5,469 nucleotides of DNA, from assembly GCA_943332745.1 (NCBI GenBank), contig CALQQQ010000093.1:1-5469 (forward strand), given 5' to 3'. The stretch comes from Opitutus sp. GAS368. Its GTDB lineage: Bacteria; Verrucomicrobiota; Verrucomicrobiae; Opitutales; UBA953. Shown here piece after piece: positions 1 to 5,469 of the stretch. The first letter of the stretch is position 1, and the number at the start of each line of letters is the position of its first letter. The notes under the pieces were generated by a model. It did no database searches, was not told where the DNA came from, and saw nothing but the letters and a program-made list of their open reading frames with translations. The translations under genes were made by a program, and so were the position numbers.

Positions 1-216
1 CGCGAAATACTCCTTAATGACGTAGCCCTTAAAGCCACAGCAGATGACGAAATCCGTTACCCCGTGAGCCGCGTAGATTTTCATCACATGCCAGAGGAGA
101 GGCTTGCCGCCGATCTCAACCATCGGCTTCGGGCGAAGCACGGTCTCCTCACTGAGCCGGGTGCCGAGGCCGCCGGCCAGAATAACAGCCTTCGGCATCA
201 CGGAAGGGGTGGACAT
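1..216 (-). CDS. rfbF: Glucose-1-phosphate cytidylyltransferase, N-terminal part (runs off left edge)
   Basis: The enzyme converts glucose 1-phosphate and CTP to CDP-glucose in the cytoplasm, the first step toward CDP-linked 3,6-dideoxyhexoses and other CDP sugars of O-antigen or capsule. Translating the reverse strand from 216 gives 72 uninterrupted codons. Residues 10-21 hold the sugar nucleotidyltransferase loop ([12 protein letters not shown]). It is followed by SEET at 22-25, RPKPM at 28-32, EIGGKP at 34-39 and LWHVMKIY at 41-48. SEET after GTRL is typical of RfbF and differs from the glucose-1-phosphate thymidylyltransferase Rml[18 protein letters not shown] at 55-71 also matches RfbF closely. 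The start at 216 is chosen because GGAGGT lies 12 nt upstream; an in-frame ATG at 198 ([10 protein letters not shown]) is closer to the usual family start but has no ribosome binding site. The C-terminal two thirds or more lies outside the window. It is divergent from the oxidoreductase gene at 323. Confidence 0.93.
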   Translation of the reverse strand, partial: MSTPSVMPKAVILAGGLGTRLSEETVLRPKPMVEIGGKPLLWHVMKIYAAHGVTDFVICCGFKGYVIKEYFA

Positions 217-322
217 GGTGAGATTAAAACCTCCAGCCGATGCGGACTTCAAGCGTAGATACGCCATAGGCATCCTCGCTTCATCCTTCCCCTTCCCTGC
301 GTAGGCACGCTAAGGTGCGGAC
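217..322. promoter_or_regulatory. Divergent intergenic region between rfbF and the oxidoreductase gene
   Basis: These 106 bases separate two genes transcribed away from each other, so promoters for both should lie here. I see no convincing -35/-10 pair in either direction. A TTGAAG...TTTTAA pair with 17-nt spacing on the reverse strand overlaps the rfbF Shine-Dalgarno and would leave almost no leader, so it is doubtful. At 253-264 GCGTA and TACGC flank GA, a short palindrome that could be an operator. On the plus strand AAGGTG at 312-317 sits 5 nt before the ATG at 323 and is a plausible ribosome binding site. A pyrimidine-rich run lies at about 281-298. Confidence 0.45.
229..234 (-). promoter_or_regulatory. 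Shine-Dalgarno of rfbF
   Basis: The reverse strand reads GGAGGT, with 12 nt between it and the ATG at 216. The spacing is a little long, but it is the only strong match near either candidate start and favours 216 over 198. Confidence 0.55.
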
Positions 323-1423
323 ATGTCCCAACGGCCCCTTGGTTTCGGCATCTGGGGAACTGGCATGATTGCCGAGTTCCATGCGAAGGCGCTCGCCGAA
401 ATCGCCGGCGTGAAGCTCGTCGCCGCTTATAATCGCTCACCTGCCAAAGGTCGCGACTTCGCGGCTAAGCACGGCGTCGCCTTTGCGGAGACGCCAGAAG
501 CGCTGCTCGCTAACCCGGATGTCGATATCGTCTGCCTCTGCACGCCCAGCGGCGATCACCTCGCCCCGGCCCTCGCCTGCGCCAAGGCCGGCAAGCATGT
601 CGTAGTCGAGAAGCCCCTCGAAGTCACCCTCGCCCGCTGCGACGCACTTACCTCCGCCTGTGCTAAAGCTGGCGTGACGGTCGCCGGCATTTTGCCCCGT
701 CGCTTTGGTTCAGGCGCGGTCGCACTCAAGGCCGCCCTGGAGGCGGGCCGCTTCGGCAAACTCACCCTAGCTGGCGCGCTCATCCCGTGGTGGCGCACGC
801 AGGCCTATTATGATTCCGCTGCCTGGCGTGGCACGTTCGCCCTCGATGGCGGCGGCGCCGTGATGAATCAAGGTATCCACACGATCGATCTCCTGCTCTG
901 GTTCCTTGGCGCGCCCAAACGCGTCTCCGCCACCGCCGGCCTTGTCGCCCATGACGGTATCGAGGTCGAGGACATCGCCACCGGCTGGATAGAGTTCGCC
1001 AACGGCTGCCGCGCCACGCTCGCCAGCTCGACGGCCTGTTGGTCCGCGACGGGCTTTCCCGCTGAGATCCGCATCCACGGCACGACGGGGGCCGCCGTCC
1101 TCCGCGACGACAAGCTCACCGCCTTCGAATTCGAAAAGTCCCTGCCCTCCGATGCCGCGGTTATTGCCCCAGCCACCGAAGGTGGCGGTGCCGGCGCCAA
1201 CGACCCTAAGGCCATCGGTCATGCCTGGCATCGCTCCAACCTCGAGGAAGCCATCGCCGCGATACGCGCGGGCAAGCAGCCCGCCGTCAACGGCGCAGAA
1301 GGCCGTAAGGCCGTCGAACTCATCCTAGCCCTTTACCAATCGGCGCAGTCGGGCGGCGCTCCGGTCGACCTCCCGCTAGCTCAAGACCCGGTGCTCACTC
1401 CCCGTGGGCGGAAGCTCTCCTGA
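323..1423 (+). CDS. Gfo/Idh/MocA family NAD(P)-dependent oxidoreductase
   Basis: This is a cytoplasmic sugar or cyclitol dehydrogenase of 366 residues, within the usual family range of about 330-390. The N-terminal Rossmann fold is clear: GTGMIA at 12-17 is the GxGxxA dinucleotide-binding loop, and CLCTPSGDH at 71-79 is the strand-end segment typical of the family. VVVEKPL at 93-99 carries the E96-K97-P98 motif, whose lysine is catalytic in characterised relatives. The C-terminal alpha/beta domain holds GGGAVMNQGIHTIDLL at 176-191, with H186 and D189 in the family's H-x-x-D active-site position. Near the C-terminus, residues 320-337 (PAVNGAEGRKAVELILAL) match the conserved end of the family. 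AAGGTG precedes the start. The substrate cannot be read from sequence; WlbA-type UDP-sugar oxidases, inositol dehydrogenases and glucose-fructose oxidoreductases share this fold. Placement beside rfbF suggests nucleotide-sugar or glycan metabolism. The FkbM-like gene follows after 8 nt. Confidence 0.92.
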   Translation: MSQRPLGFGIWGTGMIAEFHAKALAEIAGVKLVAAYNRSPAKGRDFAAKHGVAFAETPEALLANPDVDIVCLCTPSGDHLAPALACAKAGKHVVVEKPLEVTLARCDALTSACAKAGVTVAGILPRRFGSGAVALKAALEAGRFGKLTLAGALIPWWRTQAYYDSAAWRGTFALDGGGAVMNQGIHTIDLLLWFLGAPKRVSATAGLVAHDGIEVEDIATGWIEFANGCRATLASSTACWSATGFPAEIRIHGTTGAAVLRDDKLTAFEFEKSLPSDAAVIAPATEGGGAGANDPKAIGHAWHRSNLEEAIAAIRAGKQPAVNGAEGRKAVELILALYQSAQSGGAPVDLPLAQDPVLTPRGRKLS

Positions 1424-1431
1424 ATTAACTC

Positions 1432-2220
1432 ATGAAGATCCGCGATTTCATCAACCAGTACATACTCCCGGGCTCGCTAAGGCTGAGTAAGGGATCCACT
1501 CGCGAGCAAATCTCCCGCTTCCTCGCATCCGTGCGGCCAGTACGAACCGAGCATCCCTTGATTCGAATCGGGGGAGCTGCCGACGGAGGCTACCTCGTGC
1601 CGGATGACCTGGAAGGAATCAGCGTCTGTTTTTCACCGGGCGTCGCCGCCACCTGCGACTTCGAGGAAGCCTGCGCGCGGCGGGGCATCCGTAGTTTCAT
1701 GGCGGACTACTCGGTCGACGGTCCGCCGACCCGAAATCCCCTTTTCCACTTCGAGAAAAAGTACCTCGGAGCCCAGAATGACGAACAGTTTACCACGCTC
1801 GAGTCATGGATCGAGCGGAACGCCCCCACCGGCACGGACATGCTCCTTCAGATGGATATCGAAGGCGGTGAATACCCGGTACTCCTTTCGACTTCTCGCG
1901 AGACCCTGCGCCGCTTCCGCACCATCGTCATCGAATTCCATTCCCTCGAGCTCATCGCCGATCGTTTCGGGCTCCAGCAGATTGCCCTCGCATTCGGGCA
2001 ATTGACCCACGACTTCGATGTCGTGCACGCGCATGTCAATAACGGCACCGCCGTGCTTCGCTACCAAGGCTTCGCCCTACCGCCGCTGATGGAATTCACT
2101 TTCCACCGAAAGGACCGTTCAACCTCGCGCACCGCAGCGACGGAATTCCCGCACCCGCTAGACCGCAGTAATATCCCTGGCCGCCGGGACACGGTCCTGC
2201 CCTCTTGCTGGCGAAGCTGA
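1432..2220 (+). CDS. FkbM-like putative SAM-dependent methyltransferase
   Basis: The 262-residue protein resembles a group usually annotated as FkbM family methyltransferases and common in glycan clusters. Visible blocks are RIGGAADGGYLVPDDL at 45-60, CFSPGVAATCDFE at 66-78, SFMADYSVDGPP at 88-99, LLQMDIEGGEYPVLL at 138-152, IVIEFHSLE at 165-173, VVHAHVNN at 197-204, MEFTF at 220-224 and FPHPLDR at 239-245. The MDIEGxEY block is the FkbM hallmark. The usual glycine-rich SAM motif I (D-x-G-A-N-x-G type) is not obvious; the CFSPGV block may take its place. No signal peptide or membrane segment is seen, so it is probably cytoplasmic. It starts 8 nt after the oxidoreductase stop with no good Shine-Dalgarno, suggesting operon expression with translational coupling. 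Its likely role is O-methylation of a sugar or another glycan modification, which is inferred. Its stop abuts the stop of the opposite-strand transferase gene. Confidence 0.8.
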   Translation: MKIRDFINQYILPGSLRLSKGSTREQISRFLASVRPVRTEHPLIRIGGAADGGYLVPDDLEGISVCFSPGVAATCDFEEACARRGIRSFMADYSVDGPPTRNPLFHFEKKYLGAQNDEQFTTLESWIERNAPTGTDMLLQMDIEGGEYPVLLSTSRETLRRFRTIVIEFHSLELIADRFGLQQIALAFGQLTHDFDVVHAHVNNGTAVLRYQGFALPPLMEFTFHRKDRSTSRTAATEFPHPLDRSNIPGRRDTVLPSCWRS

Positions 2221-2820
2221 CTAACGCCCTGTTCCCTTGAACTCCTCCAGCGGCGCGGATGTCTTGTCCCGTTCGGCGCCGGAGCGAGCGAGGACCTTGA
2301 AGAAGGTGATGACGACGATCTTCATATCTAGCCAGAAGGTGCGGTGGTCGACATACCAGACATCGAGGGCGAACTTCTCTTCCCAGCCGATAGCGCTGCG
2401 GCCGTTGACCTGCGCCCAGCCGGTGACGCCAGGCTTCACTTCCATCCGGCGTGCCTGGAAGGAGCTGTAGCGCGGAACATAGCGCATGAGCAGCGGACGC
2501 GGACCGACAACGCTCATGTCGCCGATGAGGACGTTCCACATCTCGGGGAATTCGTCGAGCGAGGTGGCGCGCAGGAACTTACCGAAGGCGGTCAGGCGCT
2601 GTTCGTCGGGGAGCAGTTCGCCGTCGGGGCCCCGCGCATCGGTCATGGTGCGGAACTTGACCATGCGGAAAGGACGGGCGCGCAGGCCGGGACGTTCCTG
2701 CACGAAGAGCACCGGAGAGCCTAGTTTGAGACGCACGAGGATGGCGACGACGAGCAGGAGCGGCGAGAAGCCGATGAGCCAGCCCGCCGAGAAGACAATA
2801 TCGAACGCGCGCTTAAGCAT
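2221..2820 (-). CDS. Small monotopic phosphoglycosyl transferase (PglC/WcaJ-type sugar transferase)
   Basis: The enzyme transfers a sugar 1-phosphate from a nucleotide sugar to polyprenyl phosphate at the inner face of the cytoplasmic membrane, starting assembly of a glycan repeat unit. At 199 residues it is the minimal PglC-like form, without the extra N-terminal membrane domain of WcaJ/WbaP. Residues about 7-31 form one hydrophobic segment broken by S19-P20, as in the re-entrant helix of PglC. Next come GSPVLFVQERPG at 34-45, KFRTMTD at 55-61, ELLPDEQRLT at 68-77 and the SLDEFPE block at 87-93. D89-E90 match the catalytic Asp-Glu pair. GDMSVVGPRPLLM at 100-112, PGVTGWAQVNGR at 130-141 and LDVWYVDHRTFWLD at 152-165 complete the family pattern. 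The sugar donor cannot be told; UDP-linked amino sugars are common for short forms. The start codon overlaps the DUF4838 stop and has no visible ribosome binding site, so translation is probably coupled. Confidence 0.94.
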   Translation of the reverse strand: MLKRAFDIVFSAGWLIGFSPLLLVVAILVRLKLGSPVLFVQERPGLRARPFRMVKFRTMTDARGPDGELLPDEQRLTAFGKFLRATSLDEFPEMWNVLIGDMSVVGPRPLLMRYVPRYSSFQARRMEVKPGVTGWAQVNGRSAIGWEEKFALDVWYVDHRTFWLDMKIVVITFFKVLARSGAERDKTSAPLEEFKGTGR

Positions 2821-2822
2821 CA
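2818..2822 (-). promoter_or_regulatory. TGATG stop/start overlap coupling DUF4838 gene to transferase gene
   Basis: On the reverse strand the TGA of the DUF4838 gene (2822-2820) and the ATG of the transferase (2820-2818) share one A. The preceding 25 bases are pyrimidine-rich with no GGAG-like site, so termination-reinitiation is the likely way the transferase is translated. Confidence 0.75.
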
Positions 2823-5159
2823 GCGAGCCGAAGAAGCAGGAAGATCGATCAGCTGCACGGTGGCCTCTTGGATGAAGGCCCCGCCGGCGAAGGCGATTTC
2901 ATATTCGAGTGCGGTCGCCCAGACGGGCAGCACGGCGGGCACGATGGTCTGGCGCGGCTGGCACACGACCGTGGTCTCGGTACGATGACCCGGACCGACG
3001 AAGCGCAAGCTGACGCGCGTCTGCGCCTCGGGCAGGCGCAGTTCGTCCGTCCAAGTCCAGAGTTGTAGACGCACGAGGCGGGCCTCGCCGGGCTCGACCG
3101 GCACGACGACCGGACCGACCTTGCCCGTCGGCGCGAGCAGGCGCAGGCCCGCCGGCAGGCGGTCAGCCTTGTTCTTGGAAGAAGGCGCGAGGTCGATCGG
3201 CAGCTTGGAGGCGGGATCACTGAAGTCATAGTGATCCAGAAGGGGTCCGGCTTCCGCCTGCTGCGCGACGCGGTAAGCGAGCCAACCCGCGGGGACTTCG
3301 GTCTTCGCCCAGGCCTCGAGACCGGCGCTCGGGCCAGCCACCAACATGCGCTCCGACCATTGGGCACGAGGATTCTCCGCGGGGAACTTGCTCCAGCGCA
3401 CCGGCGCTCCGTATGCGCCCCAGTTGCGATTGAAGGTGGCTTCCTTCGCGAGGTAAGTCTTTTCGGCGACGGTGAGTCGAGCGAGGGCGGCGAGGCGGAC
3501 GCTTTCCGAAGGCGTCACGCGACGGGCTTGCACGGCTTCGCGATAGGATAAATATAGTTCCCAGGCTTCACCGAACTGTCGGAGTCGCGCAGTCTGGCGG
3601 GCCAGTCGGGCGGCGGCCGCGGCGGCGGACTTCGGCTCGACGAGCAAAGCATCATGCGCTTCGCGGAGAAGGGAGCTGATCGTGGCGATCTCCGCGGACG
3701 AAAGCACCAGCGCGCCGCGCTGATCGTGGAAGTGGCGAAGGAAGGCGTCCTTGCCGCCGCGTTGCGCATCGCGGCGCCAGGCGGCTTCGATCTGCGCATA
3801 GGCCGTGACCATCGGATCCGCGCCAGGACCATAGGCAGCGTCAAACCATCGGCGCAACAAGACGCGGGTGTCGGCGGCGTTGTTCTCGAGCAGCTTGGCC
3901 GCGAGCCACAGCTTCGGGGCGTCGAAGGCCCATACAGGATAGGCCTCGGCATACCAGCCGGTGGCGCCCGCGGTCCGCGTGGCCCGGATAGACTGGATGA
4001 GCGCGGTCAGGTTGACGCGCGGCGCGGCGACCTCGGCTCCGTAGAGGTAGTCGTAGACGCCGACCCGGCGGGCGCCGGACTTCGCCCAGGCGGCGACGTT
4101 CGCGCGGTCCTGCTCGGCGAAGGCGGCGTCGCCGTAGCCGATGCGCTCGGCGCAGACCCAAGGGAAGATGGCGGGGCGGACCGGGATCGTGGGCGCGCGC
4201 AAGGTCTGCATGTAAGCCAAGGTGCCGATCGCATGCCGTTCGCCGCGCAGGTCGCCCTCGGGCGCCCAGACGGAATCGGCCACACCGTTGAGGAAAGCCA
4301 TGACCTGGTTGGTGCGGACCGGGCGATCGCGGAACCAGCCTTCGATGGGAGCGGCGTCGTCGAACTCAAACGTGTCGTTCACGCCCAGCGGCACCGCGAA
4401 GGCATCCGGGTGCTTCTGGAAATAGTCGCGGGCGAAACGCGCGCCGACCGCCGCGGCCCGCGGGTGATCGAAGCGCGGGTTGGCCTCGTAGCCGGAACCC
4501 TTGGGCTCGGTGCGGACGCCGTCGACGGAGGCGAAGAGCGTCGGGTCTTCCGTCCAAGCTTGGCGATCGAAAGCGCGGTAGAGCCCGTGGGAGATGCCCG
4601 GCGCGCGCCCGAAGCCGACCGAGCAGGCCCAGTCCAAGGAAAGCTCATTGAGTCCGCCAAGTTCGCGCCAACGGAAGTCCGGGCGGAACTCATCGGAGGA
4701 AGGGAAACCGAGCTGATAACGCGGCATCCATTCCGCGCCTTGCGGGCCCGGCATGGCGAAGAAGATACCTAGGTGCTGCTCGCAGAAACGGCCTACGGCG
4801 ATGCGCGTGGCGGCGGGATTGTTGCCGACGAGATAGACGGAGCGGCCGACAACGGAGCGTCGGGCGGCGTCGCCCTCAGCGACAGGGGCGGCGATACCGG
4901 CGAAATTAGCGCCGACGGTATTACCGACATAGATCGCCAGCTCCGGGCCGCGGACGCCCTTAGTCTCGTGCTGAATCGCCGGGCGGACACCGGTCACGCG
5001 TTCGCACCAATCGGCGAGCGTTCGGGCCGCGTGCGACTCATCGGCCGCAGGCTTGGCGGGCAGGACGATCGGGGCCCAGCGGCCGGCGTCGAACAGGCCA
5101 TCAGCTCGAAGCGACAATCCGAAGAGAAGGAAGCAGAGGAGCGCCAAGAAGCGGGGCAT
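2820..5159 (-). CDS. Secreted DUF4838 domain protein, putative glycoside-hydrolase-like
   Basis: The 779-residue protein begins with a Sec signal peptide: R3, a hydrophobic core at about 4-17, then SLRA-DG with likely cleavage after A19. It is therefore probably periplasmic or outside the cell. Residues about 25-150 look like the alpha/beta N-terminal domain of GH67/GH20-like proteins (AARTLADWCERVTG at 44-57, AIYVGN at 75-80, VYLVGNNP at 108-115, GRFCEQHLGIFFAMPGP at 123-139). The central DUF4838 region includes PDFRWRELGGLN at 160-171, VPLGVND at 256-262, FPWVCAERIGYGD at 332-344, VGVYDYLYG at 366-374 and GWYAEAYPVWAFDAPKLWLAAKLL at 401-424. Helices follow at about 430-580, then a probable beta-rich tail at 640-779. 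Catalytic residues are not established for this family; D262 and E405 are candidates only. An upstream in-frame ATG at 5216 gives a 19-residue proline-rich extension encoded by tandem repeats, so 5159 is preferred. Enzyme activity is inferred from family similarity to alpha-glucuronidases; no substrate is assigned. Confidence 0.85.
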   Translation of the reverse strand: MPRFLALLCFLLFGLSLRADGLFDAGRWAPIVLPAKPAADESHAARTLADWCERVTGVRPAIQHETKGVRGPELAIYVGNTVGANFAGIAAPVAEGDAARRSVVGRSVYLVGNNPAATRIAVGRFCEQHLGIFFAMPGPQGAEWMPRYQLGFPSSDEFRPDFRWRELGGLNELSLDWACSVGFGRAPGISHGLYRAFDRQAWTEDPTLFASVDGVRTEPKGSGYEANPRFDHPRAAAVGARFARDYFQKHPDAFAVPLGVNDTFEFDDAAPIEGWFRDRPVRTNQVMAFLNGVADSVWAPEGDLRGERHAIGTLAYMQTLRAPTIPVRPAIFPWVCAERIGYGDAAFAEQDRANVAAWAKSGARRVGVYDYLYGAEVAAPRVNLTALIQSIRATRTAGATGWYAEAYPVWAFDAPKLWLAAKLLENNAADTRVLLRRWFDAAYGPGADPMVTAYAQIEAAWRRDAQRGGKDAFLRHFHDQRGALVLSSAEIATISSLLREAHDALLVEPKSAAAAAARLARQTARLRQFGEAWELYLSYREAVQARRVTPSESVRLAALARLTVAEKTYLAKEATFNRNWGAYGAPVRWSKFPAENPRAQWSERMLVAGPSAGLEAWAKTEVPAGWLAYRVAQQAEAGPLLDHYDFSDPASKLPIDLAPSSKNKADRLPAGLRLLAPTGKVGPVVVPVEPGEARLVRLQLWTWTDELRLPEAQTRVSLRFVGPGHRTETTVVCQPRQTIVPAVLPVWATALEYEIAFAGGAFIQEATVQLIDLPASSAR

Positions 5160-5170
5160 GGCGGGAGTTA

Positions 5171-5202
5171 GGGGACAAGTGGGCACGGGGGCAAGGGGAC
5201 AC
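5171..5202. repeat. Four degenerate 8-bp tandem repeats
   Basis: The plus strand divides exactly into four octamers: GGGGACAA, GTGGGCAC, GGGGGCAA and GGGGACAC. The first and last differ only in the final base. The array ends 11 bp before the preferred start codon of the DUF4838 gene, in its probable leader. Because the copies are imperfect, this looks like an old tandem expansion and not a currently slipping tract. Confidence 0.7.
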
Positions 5203-5206
5203 GAGT

Positions 5207-5256
5207 GGCCGTGCAAAGGTGCAAATCGGCCTACGGCCTGTGCAAAGGTGCAAATC
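5207..5256. repeat. Duplicated ~22-bp unit containing doubled GTGCAAA
   Basis: GTGCAAAGGTGCAAATC occurs at 5211-5227 and identically at 5240-5256. With flanks, the unit is GGCC or GGCCT plus this 17-mer (5207-5227 and 5235-5256), differing by one inserted T. Each copy is itself a tandem pair of an octamer starting GTGCAAA, giving four GTGCAAA in total. The spacer at 5228-5239 contains GGCC-TAC-GGCC, a small inverted repeat. Confidence 0.85.
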
Positions 5257-5283
5257 TGAGAGGCAAAAGGCAGAGCTCAAAGG

Positions 5284-5297
5284 GAAACCGGAGACCG
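5284..5297. repeat. Tandem pair of heptamers GAAACCG/GAGACCG
   Basis: Two adjacent 7-mers differ at one base. Alone this could be chance; it is listed because the neighbouring blocks also consist of paired 7- or 8-mers. Confidence 0.35.
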
Positions 5298-5324
5298 GAT
5301 GATTGGCTATGGTAGTTCGTTCCA

Positions 5325-5357
5325 GGTGGCGGGTGGCAGCCCCGGGTGGCAGGTGGC
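5325..5357. repeat. Four GGTGGC copies in two 7-bp-spaced pairs
   Basis: GGTGGC begins at 5325, 5332, 5345 and 5352. The spacing of 7, 13 and 7 bp means that two tandem heptamer pairs are themselves repeated with a 20-bp period. No coding role is apparent. Confidence 0.75.
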
Positions 5358-5406
5358 GGGAAATACATTGCCCAACCGCCCATCGCTAACCGCTTCCAGC
5401 TTTTAT

Positions 5407-5432
5407 GGGTAGGGTCGGGATCGCGTCACGAC
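5407..5432 (+). repeat. REP-like element 1: GTAG plus imperfect hairpin
   Basis: GTAG at 5409-5412 is followed by an imperfect palindrome at 5414-5432. GTCG at 5414-5417 pairs with CGAC at 5429-5432; after one mismatch, GAT at 5419-5421 can pair with GTC at 5425-5427 (one wobble), leaving a CGC loop. A GTAG-type tetranucleotide just 5' of an imperfect hairpin is the defining architecture of REP sequences mobilised by RAYT transposases. Assignment rests on architecture only. Confidence 0.5.
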
Positions 5433-5443
5433 ATAGATGCACC

Positions 5444-5469
5444 GGGTAGGGACAGCACCACGTGCTGTC
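5444..5469 (+). repeat. REP-like element 2: GTAG plus strong hairpin (cut by right edge)
   Basis: GTAG at 5446-5449 is followed by a perfect 8-bp inverted repeat, GACAGCAC at 5451-5458 and GTGCTGTC at 5462-5469, around a CAC loop. The stem may extend with G5450 pairing beyond the window. It shares GGGTAGGG with element 1, 37 bp upstream and in the same orientation. A factor-independent terminator is less likely because the head is GTAG, but the sequence after the stem is not visible. Confidence 0.6.

Larger units (their letters stand above)
5160..5469. other. Repeat-rich gene-free region upstream of the DUF4838 gene
   Basis: About 310 bases hold no plausible gene on either strand. The stretch is built from short tandem and dispersed repeats, listed separately, with ordinary-looking sequence at about 5257-5283, 5298-5324 and 5358-5406. 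The promoter of the DUF4838-transferase pair should lie here, but I cannot pick out a -35/-10 pair, and the 11 bases directly before the ATG at 5159 hold no Shine-Dalgarno. Confidence 0.7.

Noticed and set aside
767..1231. 154-codon reverse-strand frame within the oxidoreductase gene
   Set aside because: It is a shadow of the GC-rich codon pattern; the plus-strand protein has clear family motifs through the same region.
2170..2290. Bidirectional intrinsic terminator at the convergent stops
   Set aside because: Only short stems such as GGAC-ACG-GTCC are present and there is no T tract on either strand.
2096..2539. 147-codon reverse-strand frame spanning the convergent junction
   Set aside because: It overlaps the phosphoglycosyl transferase on the same strand in another frame and has an Arg/His-rich translation without motifs.
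3654..4772. Long 372-codon open frame on the plus strand inside the DUF4838 gene
   Set aside because: It is antisense to a well-supported coding region. The translation is low-complexity, rich in G, A, R and D with no recognisable motif, as expected from a GC-rich shadow frame.
5160..5216. A 19-residue N-terminal extension of the DUF4838 protein from the ATG at 5216
   Set aside because: It is encoded mainly by the octamer repeats, is proline-rich, and would bury a clean signal peptide that begins at the ATG at 5159. I keep it only as an alternative start.
5207..5256. CRISPR-like direct repeats
   Set aside because: Only two copies of about 22 bp with an 8-12 bp spacer, internally repetitive and without cas genes, so this is not a CRISPR array.

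Overview
The window looks like a GC-rich bacterial chromosome segment from the edge of a surface or exopolysaccharide biosynthesis locus. Protein style (a secreted DUF4838 protein, a Gfo/Idh/MocA oxidoreductase, a short FkbM-like protein), weak Shine-Dalgarno use and repeat-rich spacers fit Verrucomicrobiota, perhaps Opitutales. That placement is inference from gene style, not from a marker gene.

Layout, left to right. (1) 1-216, minus strand: the first 72 codons of a glucose-1-phosphate cytidylyltransferase (rfbF), which runs off the left edge. (2) 217-322: a divergent intergenic region with a Shine-Dalgarno for each side and a small 12-bp palindrome. (3) 323-1423, plus: a Gfo/Idh/MocA NAD(P)-dependent oxidoreductase. 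(4) 1432-2220, plus: an FkbM-like putative methyltransferase, 8 nt downstream and probably co-transcribed. (5) 2221-2820, minus: a small PglC-like phosphoglycosyl transferase whose stop codon abuts the stop of the FkbM-like gene with no spacer. (6) 2820-5159, minus: a secreted 779-residue DUF4838 protein, a putative glycoside-hydrolase-like enzyme, which overlaps the transferase by one base (TGATG). (7) 5160-5469: about 310 bases without a gene, dense in short repeats: four degenerate octamers, a duplicated ~22-bp unit, paired GGTGGC heptamers, and two GTAG-plus-hairpin elements resembling REP sequences, the second cut by the right edge.

How the genes may work together. RfbF makes CDP-glucose, the precursor of CDP-linked deoxysugars. 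The phosphoglycosyl transferase would load the first sugar phosphate onto a polyprenyl phosphate in the membrane. The oxidoreductase and FkbM-like protein could modify a nucleotide sugar or a finished glycan. The DUF4838 protein, translationally coupled to the transferase, would act outside the cytoplasm, possibly trimming or recognising the glycan. The enzyme families are read from sequence; the shared pathway is inference from proximity.

The least ordinary parts are the one-base coupling of a secreted DUF4838 protein to an initiating phosphoglycosyl transferase, and the layered repeats at the right end. I see no clear new defence or mobile system in this window.
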